14,960 nt of DNA, from contig JAIRUL010000255.1 in assembly GCA_031254445.1 (NCBI GenBank), positions 1 to 14,960 on the forward strand, read 5' to 3'. Positions 5,901 through 12,983 of the stretch are shown here, in pieces. A program made the translations under genes and the position numbers. The DNA comes from Chitinispirillales bacterium. GTDB taxonomy: Bacteria; Fibrobacterota; Chitinivibrionia; Chitinivibrionales; Chitinispirillaceae. How positions within the stretch are numbered: the first letter of the stretch is position 1; each line of letters begins with the position of its first letter. The notes under the pieces are model-generated. The model made no database searches. It saw only the letters and a list, made by a program, of their open reading frames with translations, and was not told where the DNA came from.

Positions 5901-8120
5901 ATGGAAAATATGCTAAAATCCCTGCCCGCGTCGACCCCCGACGCCTCCGCCGAGCAGTTTATCGGCAAGATATTGGAGGTCAACCCGGGCGTCTCGACAG
6001 AGCTCATACACAAGGCATTCCTCTACTCGTGGCAGGCCCACAGCGGCCAGAGCCGCAAGTCGGGCGAGCCGTACCTCGTGCACCCCGTCACCGTGGCCTA
6101 CATCCTCGCCGAGCAGAAGCTGGACCAGGTCACCATCGCAGCGGGGCTTCTGCACGACGTCTTAGAGGACACGCCCGCCACAAAGGAGGAGCTCGCCTCC
6201 CTCTTCGGCGACGACGTCGCGCTCCTTGTGGACGGGGTGACGAAAATCCGCGCCCTGCAGATGAACACGCGCCACGAGCGGCAGGCGGAGACCTACCGGA
6301 AGATGCTCCTCTCCATGGCCAAGGACTTGCGGGTCATAATCATCAAATTCGCCGACCGCGTCCACAACCTGCGCACGCTCAAGTTCCTCCCGCCGGAGAA
6401 GATAACGGCCATAGCGACCGAGACGCTCGACATCTACTCCCCGCTCGCGCTGCGCCTCGGCATGGGCAAGATAAAGTGCGAGCTGGACGACCTCGCTTTC
6501 AAGCACCTGTACCCCGAAGAGTACGCCAGCGTCGTCTCCAAGGTGGTGGCGAGCCGGATGGACCGCGAGGCCGTCATGGAGGCGTTCGCGGAGCCGCTGC
6601 GGGCGAATTTGCAGCGGGAGGGGATAAACGCCACAATCGCCGGGCGCACCAAGCACTTCTACAGCATCTACAACAAGATGCGGAAGCGCGAAAAGCCATT
6701 CGAGGAGATATACGACGTTTTGGCTATTAGGGTAATAGTAGACTCCGTAAAAGATTGCTACTGCGCCCTCGGCATCGTCCACTCGCTGTGGATGCCCGTG
6801 CAGGAGCGCTTCAAAGACTACATCAGCGCGCCGAAGCCGAACGGCTACCGCTCGCTGCACACCACGGTCGTGGGGAAGCAGGGCAGCGCGGTCGAGATGC
6901 AGATACGCACGTGGGAGATGAACAAGACCGCCGAGGAGGGCGTCGCGGCGCACTGGCTCTACAAAAACGGCGAGTACGCGGGAGAGATAAGCAAAGACGA
7001 CAAGGCGCTGGCGTGGCTCAGGAACTTCATAGAGTGGCAGGAGAACCTGACCGACTCCGCCGAGTTCTACGAGTTCTTCAAGGTGGACCTCTTCGACGCG
7101 GAGGTCTTCGTCTTTACGCCCAAAGGCACCCTCATCTCCCTGCCCAAGGGGGCCACGGTCTTAGACTTCGCCTACGCCGTGCACACCGACCTCGGGACGC
7201 ACTGCATCGGCGCGAAGATAGACGGGCAGGTCGAGCCCGTCGGCATGGAGCTTACGAGCGGGCAGACCGTCGAGGTGCTCCACCTGAACACCAAAAACCC
7301 CTCTGTAGACATGCTCCGCCACGCGAAGACGCCCAAGGCGCGGAGCGCGATACACCACTGGCTGAGGAACGCCGAGCGCCAGGAGAGCGTAGACCTCGGC
7401 AAAAAAATGATCCAGCGCGCCTACGACAAGCTCAACGCCAGCGCCCCCTTCGGCGACCACGCGCCGGAGCTGCTCCAGCATCTCGGCATAAACAGCGTAG
7501 AGCGCCTCTACGAGCTCGTAGGGAAGGGCGAACTCACCGAGAGCCGCGTGATGAAGTACTTCCAAACCCGCAAGATAAAGCGCCGCTCAATGTCCGAGTT
7601 CGTCAGGAGCATAACCGGCCAGCGCTCGCAAGGCATCCTCATAGGCGGCCAAAACAACCTGATGGTGCGCTTCGCCGAGTGCTGCAACCCCATCCCCGGC
7701 GACTACATAGTGGGCTTCCTGACCAAAGGCCGCGGAATCTCCGTCCACCGCGCCGACTGCCCCCACGCGAAGCTCTTCGAGGGCGACGCGGAGCGCACAG
7801 TCGAGGTCAACTGGGACGGCGGCGAGCACAAAAAATACTACGTCACCATGAACATAACCGGCGCCGACCGCGCCGGAATGCTCTACGACATAAGCCAAAC
7901 CTTCGTAGAATTCGGCGCGAACGTGAGCAGCGGGTCGATAAAAGCCGCAAGCGGCAAGGCCGACCTATCGTTCCAAATAGAAATCCGCAACCTGAACCAG
8001 CTGAAGCAAATTTTCCGGCAACTGCAAAAAATTAAAGGAATTGATAAAGTTGCGCGCGTAAAAGATTATATTAGTTATTCGGGGGTGCCGGGGGCGGGGG
8101 AAGCGCAACAGCAAGAATAA
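5901..8120 (+). CDS. rsh: Bifunctional (p)ppGpp synthetase/hydrolase (RelA/SpoT homologue)
   Basis: A 739-residue, full-length long RSH enzyme of the stringent response, transferring pyrophosphate from ATP to GTP/GDP and hydrolysing (p)ppGpp. The hydrolase HD domain is intact: RKSGEPYLVHP (His61), HDVLED (85-90) and DRVHNLRT (Asn156). The synthetase domain has RFKDYISAPKPNGYRSLHT (303-321); its RxKD motif is typical of bifunctional enzymes rather than RelA-type synthetases. EMQIRT (332-337) follows. A TGS domain spans about 401-461, the cysteine-bearing zinc-finger-like region has FAECCNPIPGD (591-601) and Cys620, and the C-terminal ACT domain covers about 645-720. So it should sense ribosome state and make and degrade the alarmone. 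The start ATG 5901 lies 22 bases after the coiled-coil stop; the only Shine-Dalgarno-like sequence is a G-run at 5881-5886, rather distant, so translation may depend on coupling. Confidence 0.96.
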   Translation: MENMLKSLPASTPDASAEQFIGKILEVNPGVSTELIHKAFLYSWQAHSGQSRKSGEPYLVHPVTVAYILAEQKLDQVTIAAGLLHDVLEDTPATKEELASLFGDDVALLVDGVTKIRALQMNTRHERQAETYRKMLLSMAKDLRVIIIKFADRVHNLRTLKFLPPEKITAIATETLDIYSPLALRLGMGKIKCELDDLAFKHLYPEEYASVVSKVVASRMDREAVMEAFAEPLRANLQREGINATIAGRTKHFYSIYNKMRKREKPFEEIYDVLAIRVIVDSVKDCYCALGIVHSLWMPVQERFKDYISAPKPNGYRSLHTTVVGKQGSAVEMQIRTWEMNKTAEEGVAAHWLYKNGEYAGEISKDDKALAWLRNFIEWQENLTDSAEFYEFFKVDLFDAEVFVFTPKGTLISLPKGATVLDFAYAVHTDLGTHCIGAKIDGQVEPVGMELTSGQTVEVLHLNTKNPSVDMLRHAKTPKARSAIHHWLRNAERQESVDLGKKMIQRAYDKLNASAPFGDHAPELLQHLGINSVERLYELVGKGELTESRVMKYFQTRKIKRRSMSEFVRSITGQRSQGILIGGQNNLMVRFAECCNPIPGDYIVGFLTKGRGISVHRADCPHAKLFEGDAERTVEVNWDGGEHKKYYVTMNITGADRAGMLYDISQTFVEFGANVSSGSIKAASGKADLSFQIEIRNLNQLKQIFRQLQKIKGIDKVARVKDYISYSGVPGAGEAQQQE

Positions 8121-8161
8121 TAGTCAAAATCTGTTAAATCTTTTAAAGTCAAAGTCTTTTT

Positions 8162-8231
8162 AAAATCTTTTTCAGACGAAGCCTACGGCTTCATAACGTG
8201 TGGCGGCTAAAGCCGCCACACAAAGTCAAAG
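8162..8231 (+). repeat. Two-hairpin palindromic element, copy 4 (intact)
   Basis: The organisation matches the copy at 61-133: AAATCTTTTTCAGAC, small hairpin GAAGCC-TAC-GGCTTC from 8178, ATAAC, large hairpin 8198-8221 with TAAA loop, then AAAGTCAAAG. It occupies nearly the whole gap between rsh and the DUF4388 gene, ending 11 bases before that gene's Shine-Dalgarno, so the hairpins would lie in its mRNA leader or act as an rsh terminator. Confidence 0.85.
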
Positions 8232-8254
8232 ATTTTAATATGGAGGCGCCTATT

Positions 8255-8695
8255 ATGTCAATCGCAATCCCGATTTGGGTACTCGTAAGCGGCTTTATGG
8301 GCGGCGTGGTCGCCGCGTGCCTGATCATACTCCTGCGCGAGAGGAAGCGCGGCGCAGCCGCCGACTCCGCCGGCGCAAACACCAGCTTCGCCTTCTCCGG
8401 CAACCTGAAGCACACCTCCCTCCTCGACGCCATCCAGTTCTTAGAGATCGGCCAGCGCGAGGGCGTGCTGCACATCTACTCCGGCAGGCGCAAGGGCTAC
8501 CTCACTTTCTGCAAGGGACAGGTGGTAGACGGCTTCTACAGAAACGAAATCGGCCGCGAGGCGATATTCCAAATGCTCGCCTTAGAAGAGGGCGACTTCT
8601 ACTTCGAACACAAAAAAATAACCCAACCGAAGCTCATAACCGACTCAATGATGGACATAGCGTTTGAGTGGGACGCGAGGAAGGGCGGGCAATAA
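8255..8695 (+). CDS. Membrane-anchored DUF4388 (PatA-like N-terminal) protein
   Basis: A 146-residue protein: an N-terminal membrane helix at about residues 6-27 (IWVLVSGFMGGVVAACLII) followed by the basic stop RERKR, then a cytoplasmic DUF4388 domain from about 45 to 140. Family marks are FSGNLKHTSLLDAIQFLEIG (47-66), GVLHIYSGRRKGYLTFCKGQ (70-89), VVDGFYRNEIGREAI (90-104) and EEGDFYFEH (111-119). DUF4388 domains are common in regulators, often beside receiver or type IV pilus/gliding proteins, and are thought to mediate protein interaction; a specific job here is unknown. The start ATG 8255 has GGAGG 8 bases upstream; earlier in-frame starts would translate the palindromic repeat. The prs gene follows after the 40-bp palindrome. 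Confidence 0.85.
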   Translation: MSIAIPIWVLVSGFMGGVVAACLIILLRERKRGAAADSAGANTSFAFSGNLKHTSLLDAIQFLEIGQREGVLHIYSGRRKGYLTFCKGQVVDGFYRNEIGREAIFQMLALEEGDFYFEHKKITQPKLITDSMMDIAFEWDARKGGQ

Positions 8696-8698
8696 AAT

Positions 8699-8738
8699 AC
8701 AGCGTACAGCGCACAGCGCGCTGTGCGCTGTACGCTGT
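8699..8738. repeat. Perfect 40-bp palindrome built of heptamers
   Basis: Every base pairs from 8699 to 8738 with the axis between 8718 and 8719. Each arm consists of three heptamers: ACAGCGT, ACAGCGC, then ACAGCGC sharing its last base across the axis; the right side continues with an extra GCGCTG to 8744. It starts 4 bases after the DUF4388 stop and lies 11 bases before the prs Shine-Dalgarno. It may act as a cruciform or mRNA hairpin; no T-run follows. Confidence 0.9.
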
Positions 8739-8765
8739 GCGCTGAAAGAAAAGGACCAATAAAAA

Positions 8766-9713
8766 ATGACCAACACCCTAAAGATTCTCTCAGGCAACGC
8801 CAACATCCCGCTTGCCAAGGCGATCTGCGACCACGCCGGGGTTAAGCTCGGCGAGTGCGAAATCGTCAAGTTCAGCAACGAAAATATCAAGGTGAAGATC
8901 TGCGACAGCGTCCGCGGGCAGGACGTCTTCATCGTCCAGCCGTCGTGCGTCCCCGTGAACGCGGGGCTCATGGAGCTTCTCATAATGATCGACGCCGCGA
9001 AGCACGCGAGCGCGGGGCGCATCACCGCCGTCGTGCCGTACTTCCCCTACGTGCGCTCCGACAAGAAAGACGAGCCGCGCATCTCCATAACCGCGCGCCT
9101 AGTCGCCGACCTGCTGCAAACCGCCGGCGCGGACAGGGTGATGACGATGAACCTCCACTCGCCGCAAATACAGGGCTTCTTCAGGATCCCCGTAGACCAC
9201 CTCCTAGCCGGAAGGCTTTTGTGCGAGCACTTTAAAGAGCACGGCACCGAAAACTGCGTGGTGGTAGCCCCCGACGCCGGCAGCGCCAAACGCGCGGGCG
9301 CATACGCCGTGAGGCTCGGCCTGCCGCTCGCCATCTTAGACAAGCGCCGCTGCGACGACACCGAAACCCCCGCCATCCACAACGTGATAGGCGACGTAAA
9401 AGGCAAGCGCGCGCTCATATTCGACGACGAAATAGCGTCCGGCGGGTCGATACTAGAAGTAGTCAAGGCGCTGGATTTCTTAGGGGTGACGGAGATATCC
9501 GCATGCAGCGTCCACGCCGTGCTCTCAGGCAAGGCGTCGGAAAGGCTCAACGCGTCGTCGCTAAATAAATTAGTGGTGACGGACACCGTCTTCATCCCCG
9601 ACGAAAAGAAGTTCGACAGGCTAACGGTGATATCGGTGGCAGAGCTGTTTGCGAAAGCGATCATGTATACCAATATGGGGACATCGATTAGCGGGCTTTA
9701 CGAGGGGTATTGA
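8766..9713 (+). CDS. prs: Ribose-phosphate pyrophosphokinase (PRPP synthetase)
   Basis: A 315-residue class I-type PRPP synthetase, the expected full length. It makes PRPP from ribose 5-phosphate and ATP in the cytoplasm for nucleotides, His and Trp. Visible signatures: ILSGNANIPLAKAI (7-20), FSNENIKV (36-43), VRGQDVFIVQPS (49-60), the ATP/metal region DKKDEPRISITARLVADLL (99-117), NLHSPQIQGFF (129-139) with His131, DKRR (192-195) and the PRPP-binding loop ALIFDDEIASGGSI (216-229). The loop reads DDEIASGGS instead of the usual DDMIDTGGT, and FSNEN replaces FSDGE; both are conservative variants, and no key residue is clearly lost. The start ATG 8766 has AAAAGGA 10 bases upstream. It lies downstream of the DUF4388 gene with only the 40-bp palindrome between; co-transcription is likely. 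Confidence 0.95.
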   Translation: MTNTLKILSGNANIPLAKAICDHAGVKLGECEIVKFSNENIKVKICDSVRGQDVFIVQPSCVPVNAGLMELLIMIDAAKHASAGRITAVVPYFPYVRSDKKDEPRISITARLVADLLQTAGADRVMTMNLHSPQIQGFFRIPVDHLLAGRLLCEHFKEHGTENCVVVAPDAGSAKRAGAYAVRLGLPLAILDKRRCDDTETPAIHNVIGDVKGKRALIFDDEIASGGSILEVVKALDFLGVTEISACSVHAVLSGKASERLNASSLNKLVVTDTVFIPDEKKFDRLTVISVAELFAKAIMYTNMGTSISGLYEGY

Positions 9714-9715
9714 TT

Positions 9716-9833
9716 TTGACGTTGATGTTGATGTTGATTTTGTGTGGCGGCTTTAGCCGCCACACGTTATGAAGCCGTAGGCTTCGTCTGAAAAAGATTT
9801 AAAAGAATTTGACTTTATAGGCTTCGTCTGAAT
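9716..9833 (-). repeat. Two-hairpin palindromic element, copy 5 (inverted, intact) with truncated tail
   Basis: It starts with GTTGAT hexamers (9716-9738), then the large hairpin at 9742-9765 (GTGTGGCGGC, loop TTTA, GCCGCCACAC), GTTAT, the small hairpin 9771-9785, and GTCTGAAAAAGATTTAAAAG. A truncated TAGGCTTCGTCTGAA follows at 9818-9832, just as after copy 3. It fills the gap between prs and the pseudouridine synthase gene and could serve as a 3'-end structure for prs. Confidence 0.85.
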
Positions 9834-9865
9834 ATTATTGACGTTGATACGGACAATATTACCCA

Positions 9866-10843
9866 ATGATAAAATTACCAATCGGCCCCTCCGAAGACGG
9901 CTCTCGCCTTGACAGGCTATTGCGGAAGCGCCTGCCGCTATTAGGATTGTCAAGCATCTACGGGTTAATCCGTAAAGGTTCCGTTCGCGTTGATGGGAAA
10001 AAGATCAAGCAAGACCACCGCCTTCAAGAGGGCGAGACCTTATACGTCGATGTTGACGAGTCGGAGTTCGAGGATCAGTCCCGCCCGAATGCCGCGCTTG
10101 CAAGGCTAACAAAAACTGACTTCTTCAAACGCAACTTCGTCGTCCTGCACGAAGATCAACACATACTCGTATGCAACAAGCCTGCCGGCCTAGTAGTCCA
10201 CTCCGGCAGCGGCCATCAACGCAACGACAACTTGGTCGACCTAGCGACAGCGTACATATTATCAACGAATAAAAATCATGCCGGCTCTGGCGAGCCTGAA
10301 CCGCCGGTATTGATGCACCGCTTAGACCGCGACACATCCGGCGTCATCCTCATAGCCAAGAATACCGGCGTCGTGCGCCTCCTCCACGACGACATGCGCG
10401 CCGGAAAATTTGCGAAGCGGTACGTAGCCGTCTGCCACAACCGCCCCCCCGAGTTCGAGGGCACGGTCACCCTCGGCATGAAACGCGGAGGCGGCGGCCG
10501 CGCGGGGATGAAGATGGGCGTCGCGCGGGACGGGGGCGGGGCGGAGTCGAGCACGTCCTACAAGATACTAGAGTACCAAAACAATATGTCGCGCCTAGAA
10601 ATCCTCCTGCACACCGGAAAGACGCACCAAATCCGCGTCCATATGGCGCACCTAAAGTCGCCTGTTCTAGGCGACGAGCGCTACGGGGACGCTAACGCGG
10701 ACAAGGCATTCTTCGCCGCCTCCCCCCTGCCCCGCCGCCTCTACCTCCACGCCCACAAGCTGTCGTTCCCGCACCCTAAGACGAGAAAGCAGGTGACAAT
10801 TACGGCTCCGGTGCCGAAAGAGTTTGTATTGGCGTTAGCATAG
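9866..10843 (+). CDS. RluA-family 23S rRNA pseudouridine synthase (RluC/RluD-like)
   Basis: A 325-residue cytoplasmic enzyme that isomerises uridines in rRNA. The N-terminal S4 RNA-binding domain spans about residues 12-62 (SRLDRLLRKRLPLLGLSSIY, KGSVRVDGKKIKQDHRLQEGE). The catalytic RluA domain starts near 90, with ILVCNKPAGLVVHSGSG (100-116), the active-site motif HRLDRDTSGV (151-160, catalytic Asp154), KRYVAVC and, near the end, LHTGKTHQIRVHM. The S4 sequence and loop after it look more like RluC than RluD, but target positions cannot be assigned by eye. The start ATG 9866 has no clear Shine-Dalgarno; it directly begins the S4 domain, and no upstream alternative fits. Its last 44 bases overlap the 3' end of the convergent oxidoreductase gene. 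Confidence 0.93.
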   Translation: MIKLPIGPSEDGSRLDRLLRKRLPLLGLSSIYGLIRKGSVRVDGKKIKQDHRLQEGETLYVDVDESEFEDQSRPNAALARLTKTDFFKRNFVVLHEDQHILVCNKPAGLVVHSGSGHQRNDNLVDLATAYILSTNKNHAGSGEPEPPVLMHRLDRDTSGVILIAKNTGVVRLLHDDMRAGKFAKRYVAVCHNRPPEFEGTVTLGMKRGGGGRAGMKMGVARDGGGAESSTSYKILEYQNNMSRLEILLHTGKTHQIRVHMAHLKSPVLGDERYGDANADKAFFAASPLPRRLYLHAHKLSFPHPKTRKQVTITAPVPKEFVLALA

Positions 10844-11666
10844 CGCCATATGCACCCGCCAAGGATTGCTGCGCATACCCAACAGTTGCCGCGTAAACCG
10901 CATATTCTTCAACGCCGTCAAGCTTCAGCATGGAATCGCATTTCCCCGCGTCAATCGCCGCCAAACAGCAGCTTCCCAACCCTAACGCGGCGGCGGAAAG
11001 CATTATGTTTTGCCCGATATGCCCCAGGTCGATTAAAAGGACGCGGTGCGCCAGTATAGAATACCGCCATTCCGCCCTATATGCCACGCACGATATGAAA
11101 AACGCAACGGGGGCCTTTACAGCCCAATTCTGCCCCGAAAGCATACCGCTTACGCTTTCTTCGTAGTTTTCTACCGGCGAGATAAATTCTATGGCGACAT
11201 CTTTCGTACCTATATTTTCAAACGGCAAATAGTGGTACACACCCACGCCAACCCCCTCAACCCCCCCCCCCCCCACGCTAAAGTAAAGCTCAAACGGATG
11301 CCTCGCCCCGCCCGACGGCACGGGGCGCATGCTCGTATGCCCGCCGCGCGTGCTTTTAACGCCCTGGGCGCTCCACAGCATAAAGGCAAGCTGGCGCGCT
11401 GCAAGCCCCCTATCTTTATCGTAACGCCGCTCGCTCTTGCGCGCGTCGAGTATGTCGCGGTAATTTTCAATAGCTAGCAAATCGTCAAAGCCGCCTTCGA
11501 GCCTAATAATGTCGCCCGCCGCCCCTTTGCCCATAGGCGGTTTAGCCAACCCCTTTTTCTGATCCGATTCCCAATCTTTCGGAAAAGTGCATTTCGTAAA
11601 CCCCCTATTGAACGCTATCTTCTCCTCAAAGCCCTTATTCCGTTCGTCCATTACGCTGCTTTCCAT
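10800..11666 (-). CDS. SagB/ThcOx-type FMN oxidoreductase with G14 tract (putatively phase-variable)
   Basis: A 288-residue nitroreductase-fold protein of the SagB/ThcOx group. Marks: SDQKKGLAKPP (35-45), the FMN-phosphate motif RKSERRY (76-82), MRPVPSGGARHPFELYF (113-129), GVYHYLPFE (142-150), APVAFFISCVAYRAEWRY (185-202), DLGHIGQNIMLSAAALGLG (213-231) and the C-terminal VYAATVGYA. Relatives bind FMN; the azoline oxidases among them belong to RiPP clusters, but stand-alone members of unknown substrate are common and no azoline cyclodehydratase or precursor peptide is present here. A run of 14 G spans codons 131-136; adding one G gives an immediate TGA and removing one gives a stop 17 codons after the run. 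The start ATG 11666 has GGGAG 8 bases upstream within the nuclease gene, whose stop is 2 bases away, so translation is coupled. The 3' end overlaps the convergent pseudouridine synthase gene by 44 bases. Confidence 0.88.
   Translation of the reverse strand: MESSVMDERNKGFEEKIAFNRGFTKCTFPKDWESDQKKGLAKPPMGKGAAGDIIRLEGGFDDLLAIENYRDILDARKSERRYDKDRGLAARQLAFMLWSAQGVKSTRGGHTSMRPVPSGGARHPFELYFSVGGGGVEGVGVGVYHYLPFENIGTKDVAIEFISPVENYEESVSGMLSGQNWAVKAPVAFFISCVAYRAEWRYSILAHRVLLIDLGHIGQNIMLSAAALGLGSCCLAAIDAGKCDSMLKLDGVEEYAVYAATVGYAQQSLAGAYGAMLTPIQTLSAPEP
11261..11274 (-). repeat. Homopolymer of 14 G (coding strand) inside the SagB-type gene
   Basis: Fourteen consecutive C on the given strand, G on the coding strand. 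They cover the last base of Val131, four Gly codons and the first base of Val136. Flanking residues on both sides match the SagB family in the present frame, so the sequenced state is ON. Runs this long are known slip-strand hotspots. Confidence 0.9.
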
Positions 11667-11668
11667 TT

Positions 11669-12517
11669 TTACAGCTCCCGAATCTCTGCCGCAGTAAGGC
11701 CTGACGAATCTATGATTTCTTCTATCGGTACATTATTTTTTTTCATTGTTTTCGCCATTATCAGCGCTCTTTTATGTTCGCCCTCCGCTATGCCATCCCT
11801 TTTGTAGGTATTCAGGATGCTCTCTTCGTTGGCCTTAACTTCCCGAAACCTCTCGTAGGCCTTGCGCTCGGCAGGCTCCATTTTCAGCATGTCCAGCTTA
11901 ACGCCGGCCTCCTGGATGCCGCTTGCGGTGAACTCGCTCTTTACCTTCGATGTCTTGAGGGTGTAAATCCACTCGTCGAACTTGTTTTGGATGTTTTCGT
12001 CGAACATCTTAGGCAAAATAAGGTAGTACTCGGGGTGGATGTCGGCGGCTGCGCCCGCAGGCTTGGCCGGCTGCGCGAACTGGATTAGCTCCTCGGTGTG
12101 GAGGCCCTTAAAACCGGCCATCTTTGCCAAAACGATATAGTCGCTTTTCGCGCCCAAATCGTAGTAGGCGATGCTTATCGAGTAGACCTTTTTGATGTTG
12201 TACTCGCCGCCGCCCGATATTTGCTCGGTTACGGCGCGGCTCACGCCGTAGAGCACCTTGCCGAAGAAGTCGGCCTGCCGGTAGCACTGGATCTCGAAAA
12301 TCGCTATTTCGCCGTCGTCTATTTTGGCTTTGAGGTCTACGCGGTTGACCTTGGCCTCGTCGTCGTCTTTGTTGCTCTCGCTCTCCAAAAGGTCGAACAC
12401 GGTGACTTTGCGCTCCATAAGCTCGCTTAGGAACCCGCTAAGGATGCCGAAGTTCGCCTTGTCGCGCAATACGTACTTTATCGCGTAATCGAAAGATATT
12501 ATAGTCCGCTCGCTCAT
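11669..12517 (-). CDS. Rpn/PD-(D/E)XK nuclease family transposase-like protein (first)
   Basis: A 282-residue protein of the Rpn-type (PDDEXK_2) family of recombination-promoting nucleases, often annotated as putative transposases. The N-terminal motif FDYAIKYVL (9-17) is followed by the nuclease core: VNRVDLKAKIDDGEIAIFEIQ, with Asp61 and the ExQ pair Glu75-Gln77 (the ExK variant common in this family). A middle region around 130-200 is family-specific, and a charged helical tail carries DGIAEGEHKRALIMAKTMKK and the ending SGLTAAEIREL, typical of Rpn tails. The start is ATG 12517 with GGGGAG a few bases upstream. A palindromic element lies immediately upstream (12531-12566). The oxidoreductase gene follows 2 bases after the stop. 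Function in vivo of such proteins is mostly unproven; DNA cleavage is inferred from family. Confidence 0.88.
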   Translation of the reverse strand: MSERTIISFDYAIKYVLRDKANFGILSGFLSELMERKVTVFDLLESESNKDDDEAKVNRVDLKAKIDDGEIAIFEIQCYRQADFFGKVLYGVSRAVTEQISGGGEYNIKKVYSISIAYYDLGAKSDYIVLAKMAGFKGLHTEELIQFAQPAKPAGAAADIHPEYYLILPKMFDENIQNKFDEWIYTLKTSKVKSEFTASGIQEAGVKLDMLKMEPAERKAYERFREVKANEESILNTYKRDGIAEGEHKRALIMAKTMKKNNVPIEEIIDSSGLTAAEIREL

Positions 12518-12530
12518 CGCGCATCTCCCC

Positions 12531-12566
12531 TATAACGTGTGGCGCAGAGCCGCCACACAAAGTCAA
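12531..12566 (+). repeat. Two-hairpin element, copy 6 (large hairpin only, variant loop)
   Basis: ATAAC, then arms GTGTGGCG (12537-12544) and CGCCACAC (12551-12558) around CAGAGC, then AAAGTCAA. The small GAAGCC hairpin is absent. The loop is the complement of that in copy 3 (GCTCTG in inverted orientation), so both belong to the same subtype. It ends 14 bases upstream of the minus-strand nuclease ATG and overlaps its probable promoter/leader. Confidence 0.8.
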
Positions 12567-12786
12567 CCCTCCCTCCACACGCCAGCCCGTCCCGGCGGGG
12601 ATGGCCTCGAAACCCATCAACCTAAAGATAATATGTGGGGCGGCGGGATGCGTCCACAAACGCCTGAATTTTCTAATATTTTTTTGACGCCGCCCTTGAC
12701 ACCCGATCTGCATAATATTATTTTGACTATGTCTCTACGGTATTGATGCCACAGCGATATTGGTACCCCACCGCTTTTAGGTGAAA

Positions 12787-12885
12787 TCTCGTCGTTCCGG
12801 CTGTACTCATGCGGTGTCAATGCCGTATCAATACACGCCAACTATTATTAACCGGCGCCCTCTCGTCGTTCCATCTGTATCAATG
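12787..12885 (+). repeat. 25-base imperfect direct repeat, 74-base period
   Basis: TCTCGTCGTTCC followed by two differing bases and CTGTA-(C/T)-CATG-like sequence occurs at 12787-12811 and again at 12861-12885 (TCTCGTCGTTCC, CTGTATCAATG). The 8-mer GTATCAAT is at 12825-12832 and 12877-12884. These lie 100-200 bases upstream of the second nuclease gene and may be operator sites or remnants of a repeat. Confidence 0.6.
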
Positions 12886-12983
12886 AAAAAAGGGCGGACA
12901 CATTGATCCGGCTCTGCAATTATCTAATTTTCACAAAACCTATTTCCGCAAGCAACGCGGAGAGATGGGAGATATCCATTATT

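Larger units (their letters stand above)
12518..12983. other. Divergent intergenic region rich in repeats
   Basis: This 466-base gap between the two divergent nuclease genes holds no convincing gene; the short frames there lack coding signal. It contains the element fragment at 12531-12566, a TTGACA at 12696-12701 followed by AT-rich sequence (TATTTT at 12719, 17-base spacing; a weak promoter candidate on +), an inverted pair GTATTGAT (12740-12747) / ATCAATAC (12827-12834), and a direct repeat described separately. It must hold the promoters of both nuclease genes. Confidence 0.6.

Noticed and set aside
6162..6953. Minus-strand open frame (263 codons) opposite rsh
   Set aside because: It lies opposite the conserved hydrolase and synthetase domains of rsh; the Arg/His/Leu-rich product is typical of a GC-rich antisense shadow.
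10800..11666. RiPP (azoline peptide) biosynthesis cluster
   Set aside because: Only the SagB-type oxidoreductase is present; no cyclodehydratase, precursor peptide or exporter is adjacent, and stand-alone members are common.
12617..12841. Small gene between the nuclease genes on the minus strand
   Set aside because: The 74-residue frame runs through direct repeats and AT-rich sequence, lacks a Shine-Dalgarno and resembles no known family.
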